In this document: positions 54,918 to 63,963 of the stretch, one piece after another
How the letters are laid out: each line of letters begins with the position of its first letter
Position numbering within the stretch: position 1 is the stretch's first letter
NCBI GenBank assembly: GCA_963816855.1
Contig: CAWFMA010000009.1
Coordinates: 120,626-184,625 of the forward strand
Direction: 5' to 3'
DNA length: 64,000 nt
From: DASTFP01 sp963816855
GTDB taxonomy: Bacteria; Verrucomicrobiota; Verrucomicrobiia; Chthoniobacterales; Terrimicrobiaceae
Translations under genes and position numbers: made by a program
The notes under the pieces: model-generated
The model's database searches: none
What the model was told of the DNA's origin: nothing
Seen by the model: the letters and a program-made list of their open reading frames with translations, nothing else

Positions 54918-55134
54918 CCCGAGAAGGGACAGCGCGGCAACGCCGGCCGGAATCGCCATCCGTGGCCATCGCCGCCTGAGCAACAGCGAAACGAGCCAAA
55001 GGAGGGAAATCACAAGCAGGCTTTGTATGAGGAGAGTCTTCGCCCACCAGCGGGTGCAACCGAACGCCCACGGGGCATAGACAATGACCGCCAGCAAGAG
55101 CCACCGCGGCAGTTCGACCAACGCAAACTGCAGG
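54918..55134 (-). pseudogene. truncated duplicate of the ligase N-terminus
   Basis: About 215 bp repeat the segment 51833-52045 at roughly 90 percent identity by eye, in the same orientation. They encode ELPRWLLLAVIVYAPWAFG through RWPRMAIPAGVAALSLLG. After that the similarity stops abruptly and the frame runs into unrelated sequence. The rest of the ligase is absent, so this is a pseudogene fragment. The two copies form direct repeats flanking 2.9 kb that hold an inverted-repeat element, a GT2 gene, the RAYT and the nucleotidyltransferase pair. Confidence 0.8.
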
Positions 55135-55208
55135 CCAAGAAAAAATCCCGGAATCGCCTGCCGCTGGGAAGGGACGGTCTGCTTCGGCAGGTTGGATGGC
55201 GCTCTTGC

Positions 55209-56380
55209 CTACTGCTCAACGCAACGAGGCTTTGCCGCCCTTCCAAGAATCCAATCGTAGACCTCTCGCATCTGGGCAGCCGCGTTGGGCCATGTAAACT
55301 TCTCTTCAACCAAGCGTCGCCCATTTGCTCCCATCGCCGAACGCTCGCAATCTGACATTGAGTCCAGCCTGTTAAGGCCATCCGCGATGCTTTCCGGATT
55401 CGGATCGACACGAATCGCTGCTCCCGCCGCAAAGCCCTCGGGCAAGTTGCATTCCGGCGTCATGATGACGGGCAACCCCCTGGCCCAGGCCTCGAGTAGC
55501 GCCATCGGCAGACCTTCGCTCAAGGACGGCAGCACGAATGCGTCGGACGCATTGAACGCGACGTCTCTAAGTTCATTGAACATCGGAGGGAGAAAGTCGA
55601 TTCGCTCGCTTTCGCCCGAGTTTGCTATCAATCGCTTGACTTGCGCTTCGTGCCGTTTGTGGCCGGAGCCGACGATCACGAGCGCCAATTCCGGGCTTTT
55701 GCCATATCTGAGACACTCCAGCCTTTAACGAGCGCTTCCAGACCCTTCTTTGGGTGGATCCGTCCAAGATACAGAAGCACTTTACCGCCGTGAGCTTTCC
55801 AACGGCTCCACGAAACGTGGTTTGGTGCAATGTAGGGAAGCGTCCGAGGAGATCGACGCCGTTAGGAATGATGCAAATACTTCCCTTCAGTCCAAAATGC
55901 CGCACCGAATCCGCCTCCGCAGGAGTAATGACATGGATGCATGCGGCTCTTTCAAGACATCGCCGTTCGTACAGAAGGAGGGCCAATCGCTTTTTCCAGA
56001 ATGAATTTCGCGTAGCCCACGGATCGAGCATACCATTCGTCGAGATGAGGTAAGGTCTCTTGCGTTTCGCCGACCAACGCGTTAGCACGACCGACTGATA
56101 CATCCAAAGAGCAGTGAAGATGTGCAACGTCCGCGTCGCATTTCAGGAAATGATTTCGAAGACCTGGCGAATAGCGAAATGAAGACGGTCCGAACGCCTT
56201 GAAGGAGCGGGGCTCGATGGGAGACCATTGATGGCGGTCGCAGTCAGAGTGCTCGTCGGACTGGACCGAATACCTCGACCTCAGTGTCGCGCAGTTCGTG
56301 GAGAGCACTGCGCAAGCCGACGCTCGGTTTCGAAGATTCCAAAGCTCGTCCGGGATAGCGATGGACAAAGAAAAGCAACC
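55209..56380 (-). pseudogene. glycosyltransferase family 4 with several frameshifts
   Basis: Pieces of one GT4 enzyme are spread over three minus frames: an N-terminus KVAFLCPSLSR near 56375, then GPSSFRYSPGLRNHFLKCDA. Next come MYQSVVLTRWSAKRKRPYLIS, STNGMLDPWATRNSFWKKRL and CIIPNGVDLLGRF. Finally ALVIVGSGHKRHEAQVKRLI and SDAFVLPSLSEGLPMALLEA contain the nucleotide-sugar EX7E-type motif region. At least three single-base shifts separate them. It belongs to the WcaI/WcaL-like transferases of the polysaccharide cluster. Whether it is decayed or mis-sequenced cannot be decided here. Confidence 0.8.
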
Positions 56381-56431
56381 TTCAGTTGCGAGATATCATT
56401 GTTGCTCAGCCCGTGAGCAAGCGCGGATTCG

Positions 56432-57004
56432 CTAGTGTGATGTCCCATAAACGGGATTGTATATCTCCTTTAGCAGGGCCTCCCAGGCGCGATCGAGTTT
56501 TTCGAGAATGCGCTTGGGGTCCGCCGTCCAGCGATAGGGTTTGGGATTGAGATTGTGATGATCGAGAAAGCGAAAGATGTCGGCGACCAAGGCCCCGACG
56601 CTGCGGAAGCTGCCCGCACGGATGACCTTGGCGGTGATTTCACCAAAGAAGCGTTCCACCAGATTGAGCCAGGAGGAAGAGGTGGGAATGAAGTGGAGGT
56701 GAAAACGGGGGGACGCTTGAGCCAGGCGAGGACTTTGGCGTGCTTGTGGGTGGAATAGTTGTCGCAAATGATGTGAAGCTCGAGCTCGGGAGCGATCTCC
56801 TTATCGATCTTGCGCAGGAAGGCCAGCCACTCCTGATGGCGATGGCGCGGGGCGGTGTGGGCAAACACCTTGCCGGAAAGATAGTCCAAGGCGGCAAAGA
56901 GGGTCACCGTTCCATGTCGGTAGTAGTCGTGGGTCTGGGTGCGAATGTGTCCCTGGCCCAAAGGCAAGCCGGGCTGGGTGCGTTCGAGGGCCTGACACTG
57001 GCTT
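56432..57004 (-). pseudogene. IS630 transposase, C-terminal part
   Basis: After the inner insertion the transposase resumes as SQCQALERTQPGLPLGQGH, then HDYYRHGTVTLFAALDYLSG, LELHIICDNYSTHKHAKVLAWL and HFIPTSSSWLNLVERFFGEI. These contain the second and third DDE residues (Asp in CDNYSTH, Glu in VERFFGEI). A frameshift in a C-run near 56710 separates the last two blocks, and the frame stops at 56432 just outside the left terminal repeat. Non-functional because of both the insertion and the shift. Confidence 0.85.
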
Positions 57005-57007
57005 CCA

Positions 57008-57298
57008 TGAGAAGGCAGTCAAATTGTTTCTGAAATTCATTTCACACTTTTCTCGGCGGGCGGTGGATCGTGCTTCCATCCGGACTCGGTATGTTGGTCC
57101 ATGTTTTGATCCGTTGCTTGCCGCAAAGGGTTGGAACGTTGCTATCTCAACGTCGAAGTCTCCATGTTGAGCTTCCGTCTTCGTATCGCAATCGTTCCGA
57201 ATCGTTCGTCCTCAGTTGGGGGTCAAGAGTTCCCCCCGAACGCCTGCCGCGGCGAGCGGTGCGGGGTTTGGGGGGCGCACAGCCCCCAGCAGACTGGT
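57008..57298 (-). ncRNA. candidate bridge-RNA region of the IS110/IS1111 element
   Basis: IS110-family recombinases use an element-encoded bridge RNA; in the IS1111 subgroup it is read from the noncoding region 3' of the gene. This 291-bp stretch is in that place, has no credible reading frame, and contains several potential stems (for example gctgggggctgtgcgccccc, and caacatggag with a later cgttg). The RNA itself is inferred. Confidence 0.5.
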
Positions 57299-58354
57299 TC
57301 AAGCCATGGTGGGAAAGGATTCATAAGGTTCACGGGATTTCCAGAGCGTGAGGAGCAATACGGCGAGCTTTCGTGCGACCGCGACGACGGCGCGCTTCTT
57401 GGCCCTTGCTGTTCCCTCCTGGGCGAGACGTAGCCCGTGCTCGCGCAGCGCGCTGTCGGTCCCGAAGGGTCCCAGAATATACTGCGCAGCATTCACCAGC
57501 AGGCATCGCAGGTATTGGTCCCCGCATTTGGAAATGCGTAATTCCTTATCAGTCTCTCCGCTTTGGTCCCGCCTCGGGCATAAGCCCAGGAAGGCTCCGA
57601 TGTCGCGCGTTCGCTGGAAGCGACCGGGAGTCCCCACTTTGAGCACGAAGTAGAGCGAGGTAATAGGCCCGACTCCACTGACCTGCTGGAGATAGATTGT
57701 CTCTGGATAGCGCTCGGCGGCCAGGCGGCTTATTGAGACGTCCAGCGCCTTGATCCGTTGCGTCAACTCGGCAATCGCGGCCACGTTATGGGCGATCATC
57801 TCACCGATCGACTCGGGTACCTCGCTAAGCACGAGTTTATGGAAGCGCTCGCTGGAGGGGTTGCTCACCGGGTATCCCAAGCTTTTCAAGGTGAAGCGTA
57901 CCGCATTGATCAAAGCCACTCGGGCACGCACCAGACTATCGCGCAATTTGAGCTGGAGCATATCCTGCTGGGCCTCCTGGCTGCCATGCTCAACGGGATG
58001 AAGCAATGTGGGATCCATCCGGGCGAGGCGGGCCAGCATCATGGCATCATGCCGGTCGCTCTTCCTTTCGTTCTGATAGATTGCCCGGGTCTTCCGTGGA
58101 TTGGCCACGATCACTCGAAGACCCAACTCCTGCAGAAAGCGGCTCACCCACGGACTGTGCGTGCCGGCTTCCATCACCACAGTGGCGCCGGGATAACTTC
58201 GCGCCATGGTTGCGAGTGGTTCGCGCGTATTGCCCAGACTTCCCTCTCTAGCCATCTTCCCGGCTCCGTCCAACACGTAATACGTGTGCCGACGGTCACC
58301 AAGGTCCAATCCGATCGTGATCTGTGTCCTCTTCCTAGCGGTTGCGTTCTTCAT
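57299..58354 (-). CDS. IS110-family transposase (DEDD recombinase)
   Basis: This intact 351-aa protein has an N-terminal RuvC-like DEDD domain: ITIGLDLGDRRHTYYVLD (Asp17), VVMEAGTHSPWV (Glu62) and ERKSDRHDAMMLARL (Asp100, Asp103). The C-terminal Transposase_20 domain has LQQVSGVGPITSLYFVLKV, RTRDIGAFLGLCPRRDQSGE and the catalytic-Ser region KCGDQYLRCLLVNAAQYIL. ATG 58354 is the natural start. It catalyses RNA-guided insertion. All four acidic residues are present, so the element may be active, unlike the host IS630. Confidence 0.93.
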   Translation of the reverse strand: MKNATARKRTQITIGLDLGDRRHTYYVLDGAGKMAREGSLGNTREPLATMARSYPGATVVMEAGTHSPWVSRFLQELGLRVIVANPRKTRAIYQNERKSDRHDAMMLARLARMDPTLLHPVEHGSQEAQQDMLQLKLRDSLVRARVALINAVRFTLKSLGYPVSNPSSERFHKLVLSEVPESIGEMIAHNVAAIAELTQRIKALDVSISRLAAERYPETIYLQQVSGVGPITSLYFVLKVGTPGRFQRTRDIGAFLGLCPRRDQSGETDKELRISKCGDQYLRCLLVNAAQYILGPFGTDSALREHGLRLAQEGTARAKKRAVVAVARKLAVLLLTLWKSREPYESFPTMA

Positions 58355-58419
58355 AAGGCACTGAGTTTACCGACACGCTCAATGGCGCGGCGGCCTCCTC
58401 TCTGCCTTCTCATCTCATC

Positions 58420-58943
58420 TCTTTTCATCACAGCAGAGCACCAAGGCCCGATCTGGCGGATCGAGGTAGAGACCCACGATCCAAGCTTTTCTTCAAATTG
58501 AAGGTCTTTGGAGAGCTTGAAATCGCGCACCCGATGGGGCGGCAGCCGATGGGCCGACCAAAGTCGCTGCACGCTCGATTTGCTCAGCCCGGTTTCGCTG
58601 GCCATCGTGCGCACGCTCCAGGGACCCCCGTGTGGCGCCCGGCTACGCGCCAGACTCAAGGCCCGTCCTACAGCCTTCACCGAAAGCCGCGGTTTGCGTC
58701 CCCGTCCAGGGGCGTCTTGGAGGTCTTCCAAGCCCCTGGCGGCCCACCGCTTCCTCCAACGTCCAATGGCCAAAAGACTTACCGACTGCTCCTTGGCGAT
58801 CTCTTCGTGGGAGAGTCCCTGAGCCAGACCCAAGATGATCCGAGCTCGGAAAACATCCCGCTGGCTGCTGCTCTTGGCGTTCGCGATCGCTCCAGTTCTC
58901 TCTGCTGGCTCTCGGTTACTTCGATCGGGACAGGTGCTGGCAT
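58420..58943 (-). pseudogene. IS630 transposase, N-terminal part
   Basis: From ATG 58943 (MPAPVPIEVTESQQREL) a frameshift near 58890 leads to the helix-turn-helix region LAQGLSHEEIAKEQSVSLLAIGRWRKRWAARGL. The linker GRGRKPRLSVKAVGRAL, WSVRTMASETGLSKSSVQRL and HRVRDFKLSKDLQFEEKL follow, then a stretch ending VLCCDEK, cut by the inner insertion. These are the HTH and first-Asp parts of an IS630 transposase; the C-terminal part is at 56432-57004. Confidence 0.85.
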
Positions 58944-59063
58944 AATCGGCACTCTACCAAAAGCGTCCCATCATATGCCATCTCTTTTGTGGGACACAAC
59001 AGTGGTCTGCATAGACTACGTAATTGGATTGCTCGTTGAAGCTTCTGGCGCCCCAACCAATTA

Positions 59064-59675
59064 TTAGCCAATATCATCGAACAGCCGGTTGCGCTCGCCG
59101 GTGCCGCAGCGTCGCTCGGCTCGGTCGCTCGAAGGTCCTCTGCTAATTTGCTTGATGGGACGGGCGGGATTACCCTGCACGAGGGTCAGGGGCGATACGT
59201 TATCCAGGACGATTGCACCGGCGCTCACCACGGAGCCGCTTCCGACTTCGACTCCCGGTCCTATGAATGCCTGCGCTGCGATCCATGAGCCTGAACTGAC
59301 CTGGATGGGCCTCGCGATCAGCGCGAAATCTTCCTGTTGGAACGCATGGGAGCCAGTGCAGAGAAACGCGCGTTGGGAAATGCAGACATCCGATCCGATC
59401 CGAACCATTGCGAGGGTGAGAATCAGTACTTCTTCGCCGATCCAGACATGGTTTCCAATCTCAAGGCGCCACGGAAAGGTGATATTCACCCGGGATCGGA
59501 TGATGACCCCCGTTCCGACGCGTGCTCCGAAAAGTCGAAGCCAAGCGGCGCGGACCCTCGACGGAATAGGAAGGGATGGCAGGAAGAAAATGCTCCGGAC
59601 AAGAATCCAAAGGGCCTCCTTCCACTTCGGCGCTCCTCGATTAAATCCGGCCGTCGAATAACTGCTCAGATTCAT
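59064..59675 (-). CDS. WcaF-type hexapeptide acetyltransferase
   Basis: This 203-aa protein starts MNLSSYSTAGFNRGAPKWKE with a short hydrophobic segment (RSIFFLPSLPIP). Left-handed beta-helix hexapeptides follow (VGTGVIIRSRVNITFPWRLEIGNHVWIGEEV), then FLCTGSHAFQQEDFALIARP and AFIGPGVEVGSGSVVSAGAIV. This is the colanic-acid WcaF / NodL-like group that O-acetylates sugars with acetyl-CoA. It closes with NPARPIKQI, the usual family end, plus a short extra tail. It belongs to the polysaccharide cluster beside the IS630 element and is intact. Confidence 0.9.
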   Translation of the reverse strand: MNLSSYSTAGFNRGAPKWKEALWILVRSIFFLPSLPIPSRVRAAWLRLFGARVGTGVIIRSRVNITFPWRLEIGNHVWIGEEVLILTLAMVRIGSDVCISQRAFLCTGSHAFQQEDFALIARPIQVSSGSWIAAQAFIGPGVEVGSGSVVSAGAIVLDNVSPLTLVQGNPARPIKQISRGPSSDRAERRCGTGERNRLFDDIG

Positions 59676-59813
59676 GGTTACCTTCCGCTCTTTGCCCCGC
59701 AGTTTACCGTCTCGGCGACGACGAGCCGGAGCCGTGTTTCAGTGTTCGGTCTCCTAGCGAACCGAGCGGAGTGACTACCGATCGATGACGTGCGCAGGGT
59801 TGCGGATCGAGAC

Positions 59814-61109
59814 CTAGTATCCAATCATAGACGGCCGTGACGTCGCGGCGACTTTCCGCCGCGAAACTACGCGTCGCATTTTTGAAAAGCAACGAGGTGA
59901 ATCGACGCACCAGACGAGAGACGCGAGCAGGAGTCGGCGCAGCCACGACGCTTGCCGTGGGCCGACTTCCACGGCCTTTTGCACAGCATGGCTCAGTCCT
60001 TCTTCGAAGCGCGCGAGGCCCCAGTTCTTGATAGCCTCCGAGCTGTTGGTGCCAAGCTGATCCAGCCGGTGCTTCGGCGTGAGGGTGAGGCGATGCATCA
60101 GTCTGGCCAAAAGCTCCACGTCGTATGGATCAAATGTGAAGCCGTTGTGCCCCTCTTGGACAAGATCATAAGCACAACCGCATCTGTTAGAAATTAACAC
60201 CGGCAAACCCGCTGCCATCGCTTCGTTCACAACAAGGCCCCATGGCTCCGTGGTGCTCCCATGCACGAAAGCGCTGGCGAGTCCATAGTAGGCAGGGAGG
60301 TCACGGTATTGTTTGAATCCGGGCATGAGAACGTAGGGTTCTAAGCCAAGCGTAGAGCGCAAAGAGCATAGAGAATTGCGCAAAGGACCGTCTCCTAACA
60401 AGACAAGATCCCAGACGGCTTCGCTGTTCGCAAGTTGGCGATAGCGTTGGTAGGCCTTGAGGAGGCGATTTAGATTTTTATCTTCGACGAACCGCGCGGA
60501 TGCCAGGAAATACCGTTGAGGCAGTCCGTGGCTCGACCTGATTGTCGAACTTCGCGTTCTGGCATCCTTCGTTCGCTCGGCAAAATAGTCATTATCTACC
60601 GCGTCGTATCCAAGGAAGGCACATTCAGGGGGAACGCCGAGTGTCGCGAGATATTTCCGATGCGGATTGCCGCCCACGAGTCCCGCTTGGAAACCGGATA
60701 CGAGCTGACGCTTCACCCATTCCCTATGGAGCTGTCGAGGCCCGTCCCAAGCTGTGGTTTCGGACATGGCTATCGCAGGCACCCTGCGGCTCAAACACCA
60801 TCGCAAGGCGGCCAATGAGGCGCAATCCGCCCAACCGGGAATGGCAACGACCTCCGGGTTGACTCGGGAAAGTGCGTCCTGCACGGCGCAACCGACTTCG
60901 CGTACAGGCAAGAATTCGATACGGAGCCCCTTGAAGAGAGTCACGCGGTCGAATCCATCGGCTCCCTGCGTCTCCTCCCACGCATAGATCGAATCTCTGT
61001 TGGAATACTCGACTGCGGTCAGACGGAACGATGAAGATGCCGAACGAATCCGCGCGTAGTGGTACGGGCCGATCCGGTTAAAGAGGACTGCGAGTCGTGT
61101 TTTGCTCAT
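59814..61109 (-). CDS. glycosyltransferase family 4
   Basis: This 431-aa GT-B fold enzyme has an N-terminal acceptor half (MSKTRLAVLFNRIGPYHYAR, VVAIPGWADCASLAALRWCL, PAIAMSETTAWDG). The C-terminal donor half has FLASARFVEDKNLNRLLKAY, LVLLGDGPLRNSLCSL, LPAYYGLASAFVHGSTTEPWGLVVNEAMAAGLPV (the EX7E motif) and GFTFDP. It transfers a sugar from a nucleotide-activated donor during surface-glycan assembly. The N-terminus has no signal peptide. It lies between the acetyltransferase and the polymerase on the same strand, and it is intact. Confidence 0.92.
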   Translation of the reverse strand: MSKTRLAVLFNRIGPYHYARIRSASSSFRLTAVEYSNRDSIYAWEETQGADGFDRVTLFKGLRIEFLPVREVGCAVQDALSRVNPEVVAIPGWADCASLAALRWCLSRRVPAIAMSETTAWDGPRQLHREWVKRQLVSGFQAGLVGGNPHRKYLATLGVPPECAFLGYDAVDNDYFAERTKDARTRSSTIRSSHGLPQRYFLASARFVEDKNLNRLLKAYQRYRQLANSEAVWDLVLLGDGPLRNSLCSLRSTLGLEPYVLMPGFKQYRDLPAYYGLASAFVHGSTTEPWGLVVNEAMAAGLPVLISNRCGCAYDLVQEGHNGFTFDPYDVELLARLMHRLTLTPKHRLDQLGTNSSEAIKNWGLARFEEGLSHAVQKAVEVGPRQASWLRRLLLASLVWCVDSPRCFSKMRRVVSRRKVAATSRPSMIGY

Positions 61110-61247
61110 GGGTGGAGGAATTCACCACCATACGGACCGGGTCGTTTAAGGCGGTCATTGCACAATGCGGCCTTGATCCCAAAGTTGCCACGAGCCGTTG
61201 GACGCAAGGTTCGAAGCAACCGGGCTGTCACAAGCGTCCTGTCGCGT

Positions 61248-62654
61248 TCAAGGGGAATGTCTGGCCGGCAAGTCAATCTCTTTCTCATTGGGCTGGGCTC
61301 GGCGGTCAGACCGGTTTAGATACCATACCAGCGCCCAGCCAATGACGAACGTGTACAACGTAATCAAAGTGATATCGCGCCCAAGGTTGAACGTGAGAAC
61401 GATGCCCAATGCATAGAGCGGGAGGCGCCCAACTTCGTGTCCGCGAAGGTCCAGTTGAGCGAGAATTGCGACCCAGATGCTCATGAGCAGCGCGGCAAAC
61501 GCGGGCCCCCACACGCGGCCAAAATTTACTATCCCCTGGCCGATCATGCCCGTCGAGATCGTCGCGTTGACACCCGCCTGCTCGTCATCTCCGCCGCCTT
61601 GACCACGAGCTTCCGCATAGTCGATCCCAATGTAGGGCTTGTCCGGCCAAATCCCGCGTGGGATCGGGTTCACAATTTCCGCGAAATATCTCTCGCCCCA
61701 GTTCGGATTATAGCTCCCTTCTTGGATGAGCGTGTTGATCCAGCAGAGCTCTTCAAACATGTTCAACCCGAGGTGACGTGTTTGCTCCTCAGTGATATCT
61801 CTTTCGTAAATTGCCGCAGAGATTGAGATCGTCGATCGGTTGGAGATGACGAAAGCCATCCACCCCTCAACGACGAAAAAAAACCCCGCCAAGACCACAA
61901 GCTTCGTGAGAAGGCTGCCCCGGAGGCGCAGAAACGCCCACGCCAACACAGCTGGTATCGCCGCGGCGAGCATCGTATTTCGCGTGCGATCGAAGATGTA
62001 GTACGGCCACGTAAGCGCGCAGCCAACCAGCGCCACAGCGCGCACGCGAGCATCTTTCGCCAGAGCGGCCACCACGCCGAACAGGGAGGCCACTGCCAGT
62101 TGAAAGTAGCTTGCGAGGGACAGCCACGCATCGAAACTGCCCCCGACCCGGGCCCGTCCCCAGGGGTCTGCCTTGGACCCGAGAAAGGGAAAAAAATAGA
62201 ACAGGATATCCTCACCGAGCCGAATCGCTGCGATTGCTGCAAGGATCACCCAAATTGCAACACATCCTTCCAGGAGACGCTTTACGCGACTCTGAAACTG
62301 GGGTTCTTCGACTCCCTCGTTAAACATCTCGGCCGCCCGGCTCGTGGCGCCGAGATATCTGGCATTGATGAGACGATGCAGCCGCGGGGCCAGCAGAAGA
62401 AACGCAATCAGAAACCAGGCAACCTCCCACCACGCGTTACTCAGAATATCCTTCGAGAAGATCTCAGCGTAATTTTCTGCGTAGTTATTGTAGAGCGCAT
62501 CGCCAACGTACCAGACGGCGACCGTTCCGAGGACAGCCAGCATTGGCACTCCAGTGCCGTCGCGGATTCGGGCCGCCGACCCTAAGCCGCCGATGGCGAT
62601 CACGGTCACGACCATCCAGAACGAAACGGGAAGGGCGGAAAAGGTATCAAGCAT
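61248..62654 (-). CDS. O-antigen/oligosaccharide repeat-unit polymerase (Wzy-like)
   Basis: This 468-aa protein has about 10-11 predicted membrane segments, beginning FWMVVTVIAIGGLGSAARI. It carries large hydrophilic loops, a VNPIPRGIWPDKP motif found in bacterial polysaccharide polymerases, and a late cluster of helices (LPLYALGIVLTFNLGRDITLI). Wzy enzymes join lipid-linked repeat units in the periplasm. It differs from the WaaL-like protein at 50549-52142, so the cluster carries both a polymerase and a ligase-type protein. It lies between two GT4 genes and is intact. Confidence 0.85.
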   Translation of the reverse strand: MLDTFSALPVSFWMVVTVIAIGGLGSAARIRDGTGVPMLAVLGTVAVWYVGDALYNNYAENYAEIFSKDILSNAWWEVAWFLIAFLLLAPRLHRLINARYLGATSRAAEMFNEGVEEPQFQSRVKRLLEGCVAIWVILAAIAAIRLGEDILFYFFPFLGSKADPWGRARVGGSFDAWLSLASYFQLAVASLFGVVAALAKDARVRAVALVGCALTWPYYIFDRTRNTMLAAAIPAVLAWAFLRLRGSLLTKLVVLAGFFFVVEGWMAFVISNRSTISISAAIYERDITEEQTRHLGLNMFEELCWINTLIQEGSYNPNWGERYFAEIVNPIPRGIWPDKPYIGIDYAEARGQGGGDDEQAGVNATISTGMIGQGIVNFGRVWGPAFAALLMSIWVAILAQLDLRGHEVGRLPLYALGIVLTFNLGRDITLITLYTFVIGWALVWYLNRSDRRAQPNEKEIDLPARHSP

Positions 62655-62727
62655 CGCGAAGGAATTCGGTTGAGGCTCTTACGAGCGCGGTTGACGAGCA
62701 ACGACGATTTTCATTGTGGGATGGGCT

Positions 62728-63963
62728 TTACCTTTCACCCGCCAAGTCCTTTCCAAGCCCGATTAAGTTCTTGGCGAGACGGTTTAAAGTGAACTCACGC
62801 GATTTTCTATACGCTGCTTCTCGATGATCGCGCAGCAGTTGCTCGTCGTTACGGTACCGATCGATAGCTTGAAGGAGAGCCTCGGCATCGCGCGTTGCAA
62901 TGATGAATCCATCCGTGCCGTCGGTTACCACTTCGCCGCAGCACGGCGTGGCTATCACGGGCAGACCCTGGGACATCGCTTCAATTTGCGTGATAGCGAA
63001 TCCGTCGGACAACGTGGGCAGCACGAAGACATCCGAGTTGCGATACCATTCAACCGCTCGGTCGCGGCTTACGCGTCCGTGGAAGGTGACGTTCGGAGAG
63101 ACCGAGGCCACGGCAGACCGGGAGATGCCGATCGGTCCTACCACATCGAAGTGAACCTGGTCCTTCTGAAGTCGCCGCGCTGCTTCAATGAGATATTGGA
63201 TTCCTTTGCGCAGAATCACTTGCCCGAGAAACAGAACCCTTAGATCGCCAGAATTCAGAAGTCGACGGTCAAAGGTCGAAGACCAGAGGTCGGGTTCATA
63301 ACACAAAGGAACCACCACCACCTTCTCCGCCCGAACGCCTTGTTGAATCAATGCCTGGCGGCAGAATTCGGAATTCACGACTACTCGGTCCGCGAGCGCC
63401 CATTCCCGCTCCCTCCGGCGAAAGTATTCGTCTGGAACCTCGGCGTGCTCTTTTTGCCACCCCGGCCATCGTCTTTCCTCCTCGCGAACCAAATCCCTTT
63501 CAACTCGATTCGGATCTATTTGATCTACGACGCAGCGAACCCTGTGCTCACGAAGAAACTCCAAAGCTTCAAAAGCCCCGGTGTCGTAAGTAAAAAAAAT
63601 CGTTTCCGGTTCGAGATCCCGTCGACGCCTGAGCGAGTTTCGCACAGCGCAACCAAACCGTCGTCCGACTTCAACGTAAGCTAAGTAACGTCTGTCCCCG
63701 CTGTCTGCGCGTGACTTATGCCAAAGCATAGTCTCCCAACCAAGAGAACGCAGATTCCACGACGAGACTCGAGCATCGCCGAGCTCCGGATGAAAGCGCG
63801 AAGCGATCGAGCGCAATGTTCCGGAACCAAAGCGAGGCGCCAGCGAGCGCAATCCAGCGCAGGCCCAGAAGTCCGTAAGAAGCGTGTGAAGTCTTGCAAT
63901 GTGATGCAGCGCGCGAGGCACAGCATAGTGCTCACGGGCACCTAACTGTGCACAGATCCACAT
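62728..63963 (-). CDS. glycosyltransferase family 4
   Basis: This 411-aa GT-B enzyme has MWICAQLGAREHYAVPRALH at the N-terminus, FFTYDTGAFEALEFLREHRV, VVDQIDPNRVERDLVREEE and RVVVNSEFCRQALIQQGV. The donor domain has RVLFLGQVILRKGIQYLIEA, VTFHGRVSRDRAVEWYRNSDVFVLPTLSDGFAITQIEAMSQGLPVI (EX7E) and GFIIATRDAEALLQAI. ATG 63963 is close to the right edge of the window and fits the family start. It belongs to the same polysaccharide cluster. Confidence 0.9.
   Translation of the reverse strand: MWICAQLGAREHYAVPRALHHIARLHTLLTDFWACAGLRSLAPRFGSGTLRSIASRFHPELGDARVSSWNLRSLGWETMLWHKSRADSGDRRYLAYVEVGRRFGCAVRNSLRRRRDLEPETIFFTYDTGAFEALEFLREHRVRCVVDQIDPNRVERDLVREEERRWPGWQKEHAEVPDEYFRRREREWALADRVVVNSEFCRQALIQQGVRAEKVVVVPLCYEPDLWSSTFDRRLLNSGDLRVLFLGQVILRKGIQYLIEAARRLQKDQVHFDVVGPIGISRSAVASVSPNVTFHGRVSRDRAVEWYRNSDVFVLPTLSDGFAITQIEAMSQGLPVIATPCCGEVVTDGTDGFIIATRDAEALLQAIDRYRNDEQLLRDHREAAYRKSREFTLNRLAKNLIGLGKDLAGER

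Larger units (their letters stand above)
57004..58420. mobile_element. IS110-family (IS1111-like) insertion sequence
   Basis: The inserted element carries one transposase gene (57299-58354) and has an 11-bp subterminal inverted repeat, tgagaaggcag at 57008-57018 and ctgccttctca at 58402-58412. Only about 60 bp lie 5' of the gene and about 290 bp lie 3' of it. Subterminal repeats and a long 3' noncoding end are the marks of the IS1111 subgroup. The insertion joins IS630 codons DEK and SQCQ. Exact ends are uncertain by a few bases. Confidence 0.8.
56441..58996. mobile_element. IS630-family element interrupted by an IS110/IS1111-type element
   Basis: The outer element is bounded by tgtcccataaacgggat at 56441 and its inverted partner ending ttttgtgggaca at 58996. 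It encodes an IS630 transposase on the minus strand, split in two by the inner element at about 57004-58420. Without that insert the IS would be about 1.14 kb, normal for the family. Confidence 0.8.

Noticed and set aside
57070..57433. Short frames in the 3' end of the IS110-type element
   Set aside because: They overlap the noncoding end and the transposase 3' end and have no family likeness; the region is better read as noncoding RNA and recombination end.
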